The notes: a model not told the origin generated them from the letters alone. A DNA stretch of 35,062 bases from Candidatus Cryptobacteroides merdipullorum (GCA_018715685.1 DVLC01000133.1:1-35062); one strand, 5' to 3'; counted from the first letter of the stretch, positions 1-9,366 are shown. Program-made: numbers and translations.

Positions 1-57
1 GGCGACTGAAGCGACAGCGGAAGTCGAGCAAACGCGCAGCGTTATATTTAAAATGGA

Positions 58-109
58 AGCGCTCTACCTGTCGGCAAATTTTTGTAAATTTGCCGACAGG
101 TGGAGCGCT
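58..109. repeat. Inverted repeat: AGCGCTC-TA-CCTGTCGGCAAATTT-TTGT-AAATTTGCCGACAGG-TG-GAGCGCT
   Basis: 15-bp perfect inner arms (67-81/86-100) and 7-bp outer arms (58-64/103-109) read directly. The right arm contains TAAATTTG (85-92), a match to the Bacteroidetes -7 consensus TAnnTTTG. Confidence 0.9.
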
Positions 110-396
110 CTGCCGCCCGTAAGGGAGGAAAGTCCGGACAGGACAGGGCAACCCGCTGCGGAAAGCGCAGACAGGGGTAACCTTGTGCAAGGCGTAACAG
201 AAAACAACAGCCGCAAGGCAATGGTGAAAACGCGAGGCAAGAGCTCACGACGGGCTGCAGCGATGCAGTCCGGGTACGCCCCCGGGTCCTGCAAGACCAA
301 ATATACTGGCAGATGAGGACGGCCCGTCCGATGCCAGGGGGTAGGTTGCGAAGATAAATGGCAGACTTGAACAGAAACCGGCTTACGGCTCCACCT
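98..396 (+). ncRNA. rnpB: RNase P RNA (bacterial type A-like)
   Basis: Conserved blocks GAGGAAAGUCCGG, AACAGAAA, GGUGAAA..GGCAAGAGCUCACG, GCAAGACCAAAUA, GGACGGCCCGUCC, GGGUAGGUUGC, ACAGAAACCGGCUUA. P1 = AGGTGGAGC (98-106)/GCTCCACCT (388-396); P2 = TCTGCC/GGCAGA; mini P3 = CCC-GTAA-GGG. Ends estimated from P1. Confidence 0.93.
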
Positions 397-1699
397 TTAT
401 TATTTCTCCGACAAGGTCGTAATCCCCGGCCTCGCTTATCCTCACATCAATGAAATCCCCGGGACGCACGGAAGCGGGACAGTTGCGTACAAGTATCTCT
501 CCGTCCACTTCAGGACTCTCGAATTCGCTGCGGCACACCAGAACTCCTCCGTCAAGCACATCATCGACAAGCACCTTCACAATGCTCCCCACCCGGGAAG
601 CGTTGTAGTCCAGAGATATGTCCCGCTGAAGCTCCATGAGCCTGTCGAGACGCTCCCGCTTCACCTCGGAAGAAACTTCATCCCGATAGTGCTTCGCTCC
701 GTAGGTCCCCTCTTCCTCGGAATACATAAAGGCGCCGAGACGCTCGAAACGCGCTTCAGCGACAAAATCAAGCAGCTCGCCGAACTCCTTCTCCCCTTCT
801 CCGGGATGGCCGACTATCATAGTGGTGCGCAGCACGACACCGGGAATCTCCCGGCGCATCCTGGCTATCAGATTCCTGGTCCATGCTCCGTCGACATTGC
901 GGTGCATCATCGACAGCACCTTGTCCGAAATATGCTGAAGGGGTATGTCAAGATAGCGGCAGACCTTGGGATTGTCCGCCATTTCGGCTATGACATCCTC
1001 CGGGAAATCATCCGGATAGGAATAGTGTATACGCAGCCGCTCCACTCCGTCAATCGCCGAGAGTTCCCTGAGCAGCGGCGCCAGCATACGCTTGTGATAG
1101 ATGTCAAGACCGTAGTATGTCGTATCCTGTGCGATGAGTATCAGCTCCTTCGCACCTGCGGCCACCAGCGAAGAGGCTTCCGTGACAATGTCCTCGACCG
1201 GCACGGAATGATGGGCGCCGCGGATATAGGGTATGGCGCAATACGAGCAGCGGCGGTCGCAGCCTTCGGAGACCTTAATATATGCGTAGCTTCCGCGACC
1301 GGTAGGATAACGGCTGACGAGAGGTCCGGCCGATACGCCGAGCCACGACAGGATGTCTCCAAGACCTCTGGCACCGAACCATGCGTCCACCTCGGGAATC
1401 TCCTTTGGAAGTTCGGATGAATACCTCTGCGACAGACAGCCGAATACCGCAAGTTTTTCCGCTTCCCCTCTTTTCTTGAGTTCCACGGCTTCCAGCACCG
1501 CCTGTATTGACTCCTCCTTCGCATCCCCTATGAAACCGCAGGTGTTCACCAGCAGATAATCCACCCCTCCCCCGTCCGGAACGATTTCAAATCTGTCGGA
1601 CGGGAGCTGGGCGAGAAGATGTTCCGTGTCTACAGTATTCTTCGAGCAGCCGAGAGTGACGACCCTAAGCCTCAGCCGCTTCTCCTGACTCTCCTTCAT
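383..1699 (-). CDS. rimO: Ribosomal protein S12 methylthiotransferase RimO
   Basis: LGCSKNTVDTE, radical SAM CDRRCSYCAIPYIRG, C-terminal TRAM-like region. Confidence 0.95.
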   Translation of the reverse strand: MKESQEKRLRLRVVTLGCSKNTVDTEHLLAQLPSDRFEIVPDGGGVDYLLVNTCGFIGDAKEESIQAVLEAVELKKRGEAEKLAVFGCLSQRYSSELPKEIPEVDAWFGARGLGDILSWLGVSAGPLVSRYPTGRGSYAYIKVSEGCDRRCSYCAIPYIRGAHHSVPVEDIVTEASSLVAAGAKELILIAQDTTYYGLDIYHKRMLAPLLRELSAIDGVERLRIHYSYPDDFPEDVIAEMADNPKVCRYLDIPLQHISDKVLSMMHRNVDGAWTRNLIARMRREIPGVVLRTTMIVGHPGEGEKEFGELLDFVAEARFERLGAFMYSEEEGTYGAKHYRDEVSSEVKRERLDRLMELQRDISLDYNASRVGSIVKVLVDDVLDGGVLVCRSEFESPEVDGEILVRNCPASVRPGDFIDVRISEAGDYDLVGEIIKVEP

Positions 1700-2096
1700 C
1701 TTCCTTCACGAAATCCAGGGACGCATACTTGACGAGCTGGGAATACCAGTCGAGCACCTTGCGCATGTGCGAAAGATAGAAACGGTCCGGATCGTAATTC
1801 GGCACTGCCTTTTCAAACAGAGCGGTCACTTCCTTCTCGGGGGCCTTTGACGAAGGGGCCTCGGCTCCGTCGAGCGCCTTGTTCAGCGCAAGGAACACGT
1901 CAGCGAGCTTCATCTCACCTTCGGAGGTGAATATCGATATGTCGGCGAGAGTTGAAATACGGCTCGTCGCGCCCAGCACCGTCCTGCGCCTGTCGGCCAG
2001 ATTTTCAGCGATCACGCCGCTGCGGGCCTGGGCCACATACTGGAAAAGTCCGTGCTGTCCGGAGACAGAAAGTATTTTTGTCAAATCAGTCTGCAT
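1665..2096 (-). CDS. DUF5606-family protein
   Basis: MQTDLTKILSVSGQHGLFQYVAQARSGVIAENL resembles the Bacteroidetes DUF5606 family; lies between coaE and rimO with overlapping ends. Confidence 0.75.
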   Translation of the reverse strand: MQTDLTKILSVSGQHGLFQYVAQARSGVIAENLADRRRTVLGATSRISTLADISIFTSEGEMKLADVFLALNKALDGAEAPSSKAPEKEVTALFEKAVPNYDPDRFYLSHMRKVLDWYSQLVKYASLDFVKEDEGESGEAAEA

Positions 2097-2602
2097 AATA
2101 TTTGATCTGTTTTTTTATGTAATTCTTCTATTGTCGAGTCATTCTCAATGATATATGAAACCCTCGCGCGGTCGAATGACTGCAGGGAGTCTCTCTGGGC
2201 CGCCTTCGGGTTGCGTCCGAAACGCGCGGCGGCAGGCGCGTCCACGAGCAGCACTTCGTCGTAAAGGCCGTCGAATTCACGCTTGTCCATCGCGACCGCC
2301 GATTCTATGAACGCAAGCCGCGATACGAGAGCAGACTTCCATTCAAGGATGTCGCGGACCACAAAGGGATAGACGATGCTTTCCAGCTTCTGCCGGCGGG
2401 CGGCATCCGTGAATATCACCCCGATCTGCGACCAGCTTATCCCGAGCTCCACCTCAATGCGGGCCTTCAGCCCCGGTATCGCGTCGTAAAGGGCTTTCGT
2501 ACGGGAGTCGCAGTCATAGACAGGAAAGCCTTCGGACTCCAGATAACGGCGCACCTCCGACTTCCCGCTGCCTATAGGCCCTGTGATCAAGACGGTCTTC
2601 AT
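2081..2602 (-). CDS. coaE: Dephospho-CoA kinase
   Basis: P-loop ITGPIGSGKSEV, YDCDSRTKALY; conserved operon position. Confidence 0.9.
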   Translation of the reverse strand: MKTVLITGPIGSGKSEVRRYLESEGFPVYDCDSRTKALYDAIPGLKARIEVELGISWSQIGVIFTDAARRQKLESIVYPFVVRDILEWKSALVSRLAFIESAVAMDKREFDGLYDEVLLVDAPAAARFGRNPKAAQRDSLQSFDRARVSYIIENDSTIEELHKKTDQILCRLI

Positions 2603-3534
2603 CTTCCACCCGAGTTTCTGACCACGCAGTCGAACACTTCAGGCTGCATTTCGTAGCTCAGCACCGTGGACGGAAGTCCGCTGCACCTTGCCACGCACCT
2701 CCCCGTGATGGAATTCGCGAAATCTCTGTAGTCAATATAGAAATCCGTGCTCGCGGCCGGATCCGAGGAAGTAGGGAACACGCATTTGAAAATCACCGTG
2801 GCCGAAGACGGCAGCACCGAGAGCTCCGTCCCCGAAGGGGCGTGCCGCACTCCGATCTTCACCTCGGCCCTGACTTCGACATAGCGAGTCACATCCATGG
2901 AATAGATGACCTCCTCGTCCGAAATCCTGACTCCCGAGGGCACTTCCAGCTTCACCTTTCCGTGAACACTGTTCCTGATATTGTGCAGCTCTATAGGTCT
3001 TGTAAGCACATAGCTGATATTCTCAAGCCTGGACGTCTCTCCGTAGACTATCACCGAATCCGGCTGCAGCTGCATGCCTTCCTCCGACATGTACTGGGGA
3101 GCGAACGAAATCGAATGCACCCGGCGCACGGGCACCTTCCTGTGAGACACCTCGGGGAAGATGAACTTGGGTGAATCGGAGATGAACGACTCTATCGCGA
3201 CGCCGTCGCCGAAGATGGCCGCGGCATACTTGTAGAGCTCGTTCGTTCCTATGGCATAGAGGTCGCCGCTCTCATGGCGGAGATCGGCGGCGTCGAAGGA
3301 CACAGTCACGGGGCGCTTGTTCCTGCGGCCGAGAGAAGCCTGCCTGAAGCCGGAGGCGCGCACCTGCGCGGTCACTGTGGCGTCCGAGGTGGAGCGGCGG
3401 GCCCGTCCGTCGATGTTGCTTTCAGCAACGACAGGCACACTCACAATATTCACATAATTCTGTGAAAGATTGTGAATGAACCAGATGCCTGCCGAAACGA
3501 GCAGGCACAGAAGCAACTGCGCCCACTTCTTCAC
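2599..3534 (-). CDS. YbbR-like domain protein
   Basis: N-terminal TM then beta-rich YbbR-type repeats; between yajC and coaE. Confidence 0.75.
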   Translation of the reverse strand: MKKWAQLLLCLLVSAGIWFIHNLSQNYVNIVSVPVVAESNIDGRARRSTSDATVTAQVRASGFRQASLGRRNKRPVTVSFDAADLRHESGDLYAIGTNELYKYAAAIFGDGVAIESFISDSPKFIFPEVSHRKVPVRRVHSISFAPQYMSEEGMQLQPDSVIVYGETSRLENISYVLTRPIELHNIRNSVHGKVKLEVPSGVRISDEEVIYSMDVTRYVEVRAEVKIGVRHAPSGTELSVLPSSATVIFKCVFPTSSDPAASTDFYIDYRDFANSITGRCVARCSGLPSTVLSYEMQPEVFDCVVRNSGGR

Positions 3535-3555
3535 TTCAGAAGCCTGTCCTGCGAA

Positions 3556-3942
3556 CTATTTCTTATCGCTCTTGCCGGCCTTGTCCCCGTCTGCGGGAGC
3601 GCCGCCCTTGTCAGCAGATGCGCCGTTCTTGTCAGCGGGGGCCTGCGCGCTTGCATCGAGAGAAATGGAATTCTTGTCGACACGGAGCTTGACCTCGCCG
3701 TCAACCTTGATGAGCACGGTGCGTTCGTCGACATCGCAGATCACGCCGTATATACCGCCTGCGGTCACTACATGGTCACCCTTCTTGAGAGCCTTGCGCA
3801 TCTCCTCAAGCGCCTTCTGCTGCTTGCGCTGGGGACGGATCATGAAAAGCCACATCACCAGGAAAAGCAGAATCAGCATTATCCACATGCTCGCTGCACC
3901 GCCGGCATTCTGTCCGGTCGCCTGTAAAACTGTTGTAATCAT
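3556..3942 (-). CDS. yajC: Preprotein translocase subunit YajC
   Basis: TM followed by MIRPQRKQQKALEEMRKALKKGDHVVTAGGIYGVI. Confidence 0.95.
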   Translation of the reverse strand: MITTVLQATGQNAGGAASMWIMLILLFLVMWLFMIRPQRKQQKALEEMRKALKKGDHVVTAGGIYGVICDVDERTVLIKVDGEVKLRVDKNSISLDASAQAPADKNGASADKGGAPADGDKAGKSDKK

Positions 3943-3946
3943 GGTT

Positions 3947-4867
3947 CTATTCGTGTTTATTGATTAATTTGTCAAGTAGTCCGTTCACGAAGCTGCTGCT
4001 TTCGGGAGTGCTGTACCCCTTCGCGATCTCCACATATTCGTTGATTATTATCTTCACCGGAGTTTCGGGATGCGACTCGGCCTCGGCCATTCCGCATACT
4101 ATCAGGGCGAGATCCGTGGTGCATATCCTGTCGCGGTTCCACTTCGGCGTCAGCCCGGCTATACGGTCGCAGTAGGCGGCGTAACCGTTGTAGGCGGCAC
4201 GCAGAATCCTGTAGACGAAAAGCTTGTCGCTGTCGTAGGCCCTGTTCCGCTCAAGATCGCTGCGGTAGAGAGGCGGAAGATTCCAGCGTTCTCCGGCGCC
4301 GAGCGACGACATTGTCCTGCGGCACAGGCCGACAGCGCTTCCGAGATCGTCGTTCCAGTAGATCGACATGTCTTCGAGGATGTCCTCGAATTCGGAGTCC
4401 CCTTCGAACTCACGCTCGAAGATCCTGCTCCAGAGCCGGGCGTCATCCTCAAGCGAGACCTCGGGCTTCTCCATGTAGTCGGCAAAATACTTCCTGCCTC
4501 TGATTCTCTCGTAAAGATGACGCAGGAAGACGTCGTACTGCTCCCAGGACAGTTTCTTCTTTGACACTATCTTCGTAAAATCCGGATCCTGCATCAGCAG
4601 AGGGGTGATTCCATTCTCCACGAAACGCATGTTGGGGTGAAGCTCCTCCTCGGTGGGGTTGAACTTGGCTCTGGCGGCCTCTATGCGGGAACGGGCCTCG
4701 TCCACGAGAGGGCCTGTGACCGAGAGCAGGAACAGGTACAGATCCCTGGCGGCCTCGCAGGAAGTCTCCATCAGAGCTTCGACCTCCTTGAGCGTCATCC
4801 CGGGGTTTTCCGCGTAGCTGTATACGGCCTTGAAGACCTTCGTGCGGAGTATTCTGCGGTTGAGCAT
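3947..4867 (-). CDS. nusB: Transcription antitermination factor NusB (long Bacteroidetes form)
   Basis: MLNRRILRTKVFKAVYSYAENP; C-terminal NEYVEIAKGYSTPESSSFVNGLLDKL. The track start at 4879 is TTG; ATG at 4867 preferred. Confidence 0.92.
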   Translation of the reverse strand: MLNRRILRTKVFKAVYSYAENPGMTLKEVEALMETSCEAARDLYLFLLSVTGPLVDEARSRIEAARAKFNPTEEELHPNMRFVENGITPLLMQDPDFTKIVSKKKLSWEQYDVFLRHLYERIRGRKYFADYMEKPEVSLEDDARLWSRIFEREFEGDSEFEDILEDMSIYWNDDLGSAVGLCRRTMSSLGAGERWNLPPLYRSDLERNRAYDSDKLFVYRILRAAYNGYAAYCDRIAGLTPKWNRDRICTTDLALIVCGMAEAESHPETPVKIIINEYVEIAKGYSTPESSSFVNGLLDKLINKHE

Positions 4868-4950
4868 ACTTTCAAACAAAATTGACGTGCAAAGATAGCA
4901 AGTAATCCATAAAAATCTTATTTTTGCACAACTAAAACAATAAAAATTCT

Positions 4951-5295
4951 ATGTACAAAGAAGATTACGATCACGCTCGCTTCGACAGCAGAGACGGAGA
5001 CGAGGTCTATTCCAAACCCGTCAGGGCCGGGAAACGTACATACTTTTTTGACGTCAAGACCACGAGGGGCAACAAGGACTACTACCTTACCATAACAGAA
5101 AGCAAGCGCCGCACCAATCCGGACGGCAGCTATACCTACGACAAGCACAAAATTTTCCTCTACAAGGAGGATTTCGAGAAATTCTCCGAAGGTCTTGCCG
5201 AAATCATAGACTACATCAAGAACAACTGCTTCGACGGCGAAATCCCCCAGCACCAGCCGGAAGGCGACCCGGACACGGAATTTGAGGAGCTCTGA
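4951..5295 (+). CDS. DUF3276 / PUR-alpha-like nucleic-acid-binding protein
   Basis: VRAGKRTYFFDVKTTRGNKDYYLTITESKRR; -7 box TATTTTTG at 4919-4926. Confidence 0.88.
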   Translation: MYKEDYDHARFDSRDGDEVYSKPVRAGKRTYFFDVKTTRGNKDYYLTITESKRRTNPDGSYTYDKHKIFLYKEDFEKFSEGLAEIIDYIKNNCFDGEIPQHQPEGDPDTEFEEL

Positions 5296-6572
5296 TGGCC
5301 GCGATTCTATTGAGGGACATATGCGCAGATGATGTCAGAAAGGACATTCTGATCCAGAACGGACTTATCCGCAGGATTGAACCTGCCGGGGCGGCGAAGC
5401 AGTGGGACATCGCAGGTGACATAGAAGTCATGGACTGCAGCGGAAAGGTCGCGGTGCCGGGTTTCGTCAACATGCACACCCACTCCCCCATGTCCCTGAT
5501 GAGGGGGATAGGCGAGGACATGGTGTTCCAGGACTGGCTGGACAGAATATGGAAAGTGGAGGACAGGCTGGACAAGGAATACGTCTACTGGGCCACCAAG
5601 GTCGCGTGTCTCGAGATGATACGCACCGGAACCACCACCTTCAACGACCAGTACTGGTTTTTCGACACCTCAGTGAAGGCGGCCAGGGAGATGGGGATGC
5701 GCATAGCCACGGGCTACGACATAATGGACAAGGGTGACCGCGGCGAATGCGAAAGGCAGAAGGAGCAGTGCATGGCCAAGAGCGAGCCCTTCATCAAGGA
5801 AAACGGACGCGACGGCCTCATATACAACCTCGCCTTCCATGCGATATATTCCGTGAGCGAGGACATGATGCTGTGGGCTGCCGAATATGCCCGGAAACAC
5901 GGACTCAACCTCCATATACACCTCTGCGAGACCCGCAGGGAAGTCGAAGACTGCAAAGCCACCCACGGAGGGCTCACTCCGGTGGAATATCTCGACCGGC
6001 TCGGAATACTTTCACCAAGACTGCTTGCAGCCCACACCCTCTGGGTCACGCCGCACGACATTGAGCTGCTTGCAGCCCACGGGGTGCACTGCATACACAA
6101 CATCAACTCCAACACCAAGCTCGCTTCCGGCTACCGCTTCATGTACAACGAAATGCGGGATGCGGGCATCAATGTATGCCTTGGAACCGACGGCTGCGCC
6201 TCATCCAACAATCTCGACATGCTCGAGGCCATGAAGACCTCAGCAATATTCCAGAAGGCCTGGAGAGACGATCCTTCCGCGCTGCCGCTGGACGAACTGC
6301 TCGACATGGCCACGGTCAACGGAGCCAGGGCGCTCAGGTTCGACGGAGGACGCATAGCCGAAGGTGCGGTGGCGGACATCAGCATCATAGACACGGACAA
6401 CACCTTCTTCCTTTCTCCGGGCCCCTTCCTTGCCAATTTCGTCTACTCGGCCCATTCGGACTGCATAGACTCGGTGATATGCGACGGAAAGTTCCTGATG
6501 AGGCACAGGGAGATACCGGGAGAAAAGGAAATCATATCCGAAGCACGCAAAGTGCTCGCAAAAATCTCATAA
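5295..6572 (+). CDS. mtaD: Amidohydrolase, 5-methylthioadenosine/S-adenosylhomocysteine deaminase-like
   Basis: PGFVNMHTHSPMSLMRGIGEDM, HIHLCET, LGTDGCASSNNLDMLE. Confidence 0.8.
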   Translation: MAAILLRDICADDVRKDILIQNGLIRRIEPAGAAKQWDIAGDIEVMDCSGKVAVPGFVNMHTHSPMSLMRGIGEDMVFQDWLDRIWKVEDRLDKEYVYWATKVACLEMIRTGTTTFNDQYWFFDTSVKAAREMGMRIATGYDIMDKGDRGECERQKEQCMAKSEPFIKENGRDGLIYNLAFHAIYSVSEDMMLWAAEYARKHGLNLHIHLCETRREVEDCKATHGGLTPVEYLDRLGILSPRLLAAHTLWVTPHDIELLAAHGVHCIHNINSNTKLASGYRFMYNEMRDAGINVCLGTDGCASSNNLDMLEAMKTSAIFQKAWRDDPSALPLDELLDMATVNGARALRFDGGRIAEGAVADISIIDTDNTFFLSPGPFLANFVYSAHSDCIDSVICDGKFLMRHREIPGEKEIISEARKVLAKIS

Positions 6573-6584
6573 AACATTGAAACT

Positions 6585-7412
6585 ATGGACCAGAGACTAA
6601 AAACCATCAACCAATGCGCCGACTACATACGGGAAAGGACGGGCGGATGCGCTCCCCTTGCCGGCATCATACTCGGAAGCGGACTGGGCAAGCTTGCGGA
6701 CAGTATTGAAAACCCGATTGTGATTCCCTACGGCGAAATACCCGGTTTCCCGGTTTCCACTGCGATAGGACATAAGGGCAACTTCATCATAGGCATGCTC
6801 GGAGGCAAGTGCGTCGTGGCCATGCAGGGCCGCTTCCACTACTACGAAGGCTACAGCATGGACATGGTGACAATCGGCGTCAGAGTCATGAAGCAGCTCG
6901 GCATCGGATACCTCTTCGTATCGAACGCTGCGGGCGCATGCAACCAGGACTACAAGGTCGGCGATCTTATCATAATCCGCGACCATATCAACATGATGCC
7001 GAATCCCCTGATCGGGCCGAACCTCGACGAAATGGGCCCGCGCTTCCCTGACATGACCTGCGCATACGACCTCAGGCTTCAGGCTCTCGCGGAGCAGATA
7101 TGCGGCGAGCTCGAGATTCCCGTGAAGAAAGGAGTGTATTTCGGCAGCACCGGTCCGACCTACGAGACGCCGGCGGAGGTACGCTTCTACCACACGGTAG
7201 GCGCCGATCTCGTGGGCATGTCCACGATTCCCGAAGTCATCGTCGCCAGACACTGCGGTCTCAAGGTGTTCGGAGTCTCCGTCGTCACCAACATTTCCAA
7301 CTTCCTGAATCTCGAGAAGAACTACAACGACGGCGAAGACGTGGTGAAGCAGGCGGACATGGCAGCCGACAGAATGGCCGTACTCTTTACGAAGATGATA
7401 GAGTCTCTTTGA
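6585..7412 (+). CDS. punA: Purine nucleoside phosphorylase
   Basis: GIILGSGLG, QGRFHYYEGYSMDMVT, SNAAGACN, GPTYETPAEVRFYHTVGADLVGMSTIPEVIVARH. Confidence 0.93.
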   Translation: MDQRLKTINQCADYIRERTGGCAPLAGIILGSGLGKLADSIENPIVIPYGEIPGFPVSTAIGHKGNFIIGMLGGKCVVAMQGRFHYYEGYSMDMVTIGVRVMKQLGIGYLFVSNAAGACNQDYKVGDLIIIRDHINMMPNPLIGPNLDEMGPRFPDMTCAYDLRLQALAEQICGELEIPVKKGVYFGSTGPTYETPAEVRFYHTVGADLVGMSTIPEVIVARHCGLKVFGVSVVTNISNFLNLEKNYNDGEDVVKQADMAADRMAVLFTKMIESL

Positions 7413-7413
7413 G

Positions 7414-8508
7414 ATGAAGACGGAAATACGCCTTGCCGGTATCGCCGCCGCGCTCGTCTTCCTTAATGTCAGCGAAGCCGAGGCCCAGACCTACAGCAAT
7501 CCGGTACTGCGCAGAGACTGTCCCGACCCGACTCTGCTTGACGACAGGGCACGGTCGGGGTATTTTTATGTCTACTCGACCCAGAGCCAGCGGGACGGCA
7601 ATGCTACGGCCAGCAGGGACGCCTCGGCCGACAGGCCTGAAGACATAATCAACCTGCCCATATACCGTTCGCGGAATCTCATGGACTGGGAATTCGCCGC
7701 CGACGGCTTTGCCGTGGACAGGCCAGACTGGGTCAGGGACACTAGAATCTGGGCTCCGGACATCAACTATGTCGACGGTCACTACCAGCTGTACTACGCT
7801 CTCGGCGCCTGGGCGCAGATTTTCCGCGAAGGCAGCGGAGTGGCTGTGTCGGATTCGCCCGAAGGGCCGTTCCGGGATTTAGGAGAAGTGGTCAGTTTCA
7901 AGTCTACCGGAGTGACCAATTCAATAGACCCGGCCCTGTTCATCGATGACGACGGGAAGAAATATCTGTTCTGGGGCAGCCTCGGTCCGGGCTCGGGAAT
8001 ATGGGCCGTACAGCTTGACGACGACGGGCTGAAGCCTGCTCCCGGAGCGAAGAGGAAGAGGCTGAGCGCAAGCAACATGGAAGCGGCCTATGTGTTCAAG
8101 CGGGACGGCTGGTATTATCTTTTCGCGTCGAAAGGCTCGTGCTGCAATCACGAAAAGAGCAGCTACCGGCTGGTCGTGGCGCGCTCCAGAAACATTTTCG
8201 GCCCATATAAAGGACCGGACGGACAGAAGATGACCTCCGGAAGTTTCGACAATGTGATCATGGAAGGCGGCGGGCAGTTCATAGGAACCGGCCATTGCTC
8301 ACAGATAGTGACGGACGATGCCGGACAGCAGTGGATGGCATACCACAGCTACTGGAACGGAAACGGGTACATCAGCCGCTGCCTCTGCATCGACCGCATA
8401 GACTGGACCGAGGACGGATGGCCCTGGTTTCCCGACGCATCCGGCAGCCCCTCAGTCTTCTCCGTCGCCAGCCCCGGCACGGACGTCCCGGTTCCTGCTT
8501 TCAATTGA
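7414..8508 (+). CDS. Glycoside hydrolase family 43 (arabinanase/arabinosidase-like), secreted
   Basis: Signal peptide; YSNPVLRRDCPDPTLL, WAPDINYVDGHYQLYYA, SIDPALFIDDDGKKYLFWGS. Confidence 0.88.
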   Translation: MKTEIRLAGIAAALVFLNVSEAEAQTYSNPVLRRDCPDPTLLDDRARSGYFYVYSTQSQRDGNATASRDASADRPEDIINLPIYRSRNLMDWEFAADGFAVDRPDWVRDTRIWAPDINYVDGHYQLYYALGAWAQIFREGSGVAVSDSPEGPFRDLGEVVSFKSTGVTNSIDPALFIDDDGKKYLFWGSLGPGSGIWAVQLDDDGLKPAPGAKRKRLSASNMEAAYVFKRDGWYYLFASKGSCCNHEKSSYRLVVARSRNIFGPYKGPDGQKMTSGSFDNVIMEGGGQFIGTGHCSQIVTDDAGQQWMAYHSYWNGNGYISRCLCIDRIDWTEDGWPWFPDASGSPSVFSVASPGTDVPVPAFN

Positions 8509-8591
8509 CCTCCTGACCGGCACGGAGCATCCAAGGAAAACACTTCGACGTAAAAAGCCACGCGGATACCGGCAAGCGGCTTTTCAGGAGG
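8509..8591. terminator. Nested hairpin after GH43
   Basis: CCTCCTGA (8509-8516)/TCAGGAGG (8584-8591) enclosing AAAAGCC (8553-8559)/GGCTTTT (8578-8584). Confidence 0.45.
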
Positions 8592-8622
8592 CAACTCCAA
8601 ATTCGACTCTTATTCCTGAACA

Positions 8623-8691
8623 TGCGAAAGCAACGCCCCCGGGGCAGGCTCTTCCAAAATTATCGCCTGCCCCGGGGGCATTGCTTTCGCA
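8623..8691. repeat. Long inverted repeat (27-bp arms, one C/A mismatch, 15-nt loop), member 1 of candidate family
   Basis: TGCGAAAGCAACGCCCCCGGGGCAGGC / GCCTGCCCCGGGGGCATTGCTTTCGCA read directly; convergent intergenic. Confidence 0.95.
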
Positions 8692-8705
8692 GTACAGAGA
8701 CCGGT

Positions 8706-9350
8706 CTACTTCACACGAGTCAGCTCGAAACCGATCTGCATGCCGTCATACTGATCCAGCAGCGAGGTCAGAGCGCCAAGCTTGGAGTCACCGACCGAAG
8801 AAGTGATCTTGGAGATGAACTCCAGAAGCTTGTCAGCGTTGAAGAGCAGCTGCATGGTGCTCGCGCCCACTGAAACATTGGTCTTCAGTGCAATTCCCTT
8901 GAGCTTCTCGTTCTTGCCATAATCAAGCTCAAGAGTCTTCTCCTGCTGGGAAAAAGTATACTGTCCGGGGAACTTCGCCTGGTTGAACGAGGTTGAGAAG
9001 GTTCCGTCCTCGTTGAAGGTGTAGCTGAACAGCCCCTCCTTGATTCCGACCTTGGCGAGATACTCGTTGAGAGTGTCCTCCACCTTGCCTACAGCCAGTT
9101 CTGATGCGGCGTTCATAAGCATGTTGTCGCCGGTGAACTTCACGGCGGAGCCGGAGAAAGTCCAGTTTCCCTCGATATTCTTGGGGATCACGTCAAGCTG
9201 GTCCACGACCGACTCAACTACACTCTTGACTCCGCCGTTGCTGAAAAGCTCCTTGAGCGACTGGGCGTTCGCAGACACGGTGCCGAGAAGCAGGGCGGCG
9301 GAAAGAACAACAAAAATCTTTTTTATTTTTTTAATATTAAGGTAATACAC
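8706..9350 (-). CDS. DUF4923-family secreted protein
   Basis: Signal peptide; IEGNWTFSGSAVKFTGDNMLMNAASELAVGKVEDTLNEYLAKVGI. Confidence 0.8.
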   Translation of the reverse strand: MYYLNIKKIKKIFVVLSAALLLGTVSANAQSLKELFSNGGVKSVVESVVDQLDVIPKNIEGNWTFSGSAVKFTGDNMLMNAASELAVGKVEDTLNEYLAKVGIKEGLFSYTFNEDGTFSTSFNQAKFPGQYTFSQQEKTLELDYGKNEKLKGIALKTNVSVGASTMQLLFNADKLLEFISKITSSVGDSKLGALTSLLDQYDGMQIGFELTRVK

Positions 9351-9366
9351 AATATTTCAGGCCTGA

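Noticed and set aside
53-316. Short ORFs over 48-316 on both strands
   Set aside because: Lie within RNase P RNA and its promoter palindrome; no coding evidence.
3556-3650. Ala/Asp/Lys-rich repeat tail of YajC (ADKNGASADKGGAPADGDK)
   Set aside because: Probably just a disordered C-terminal extension; not enough to call a functional repeat.
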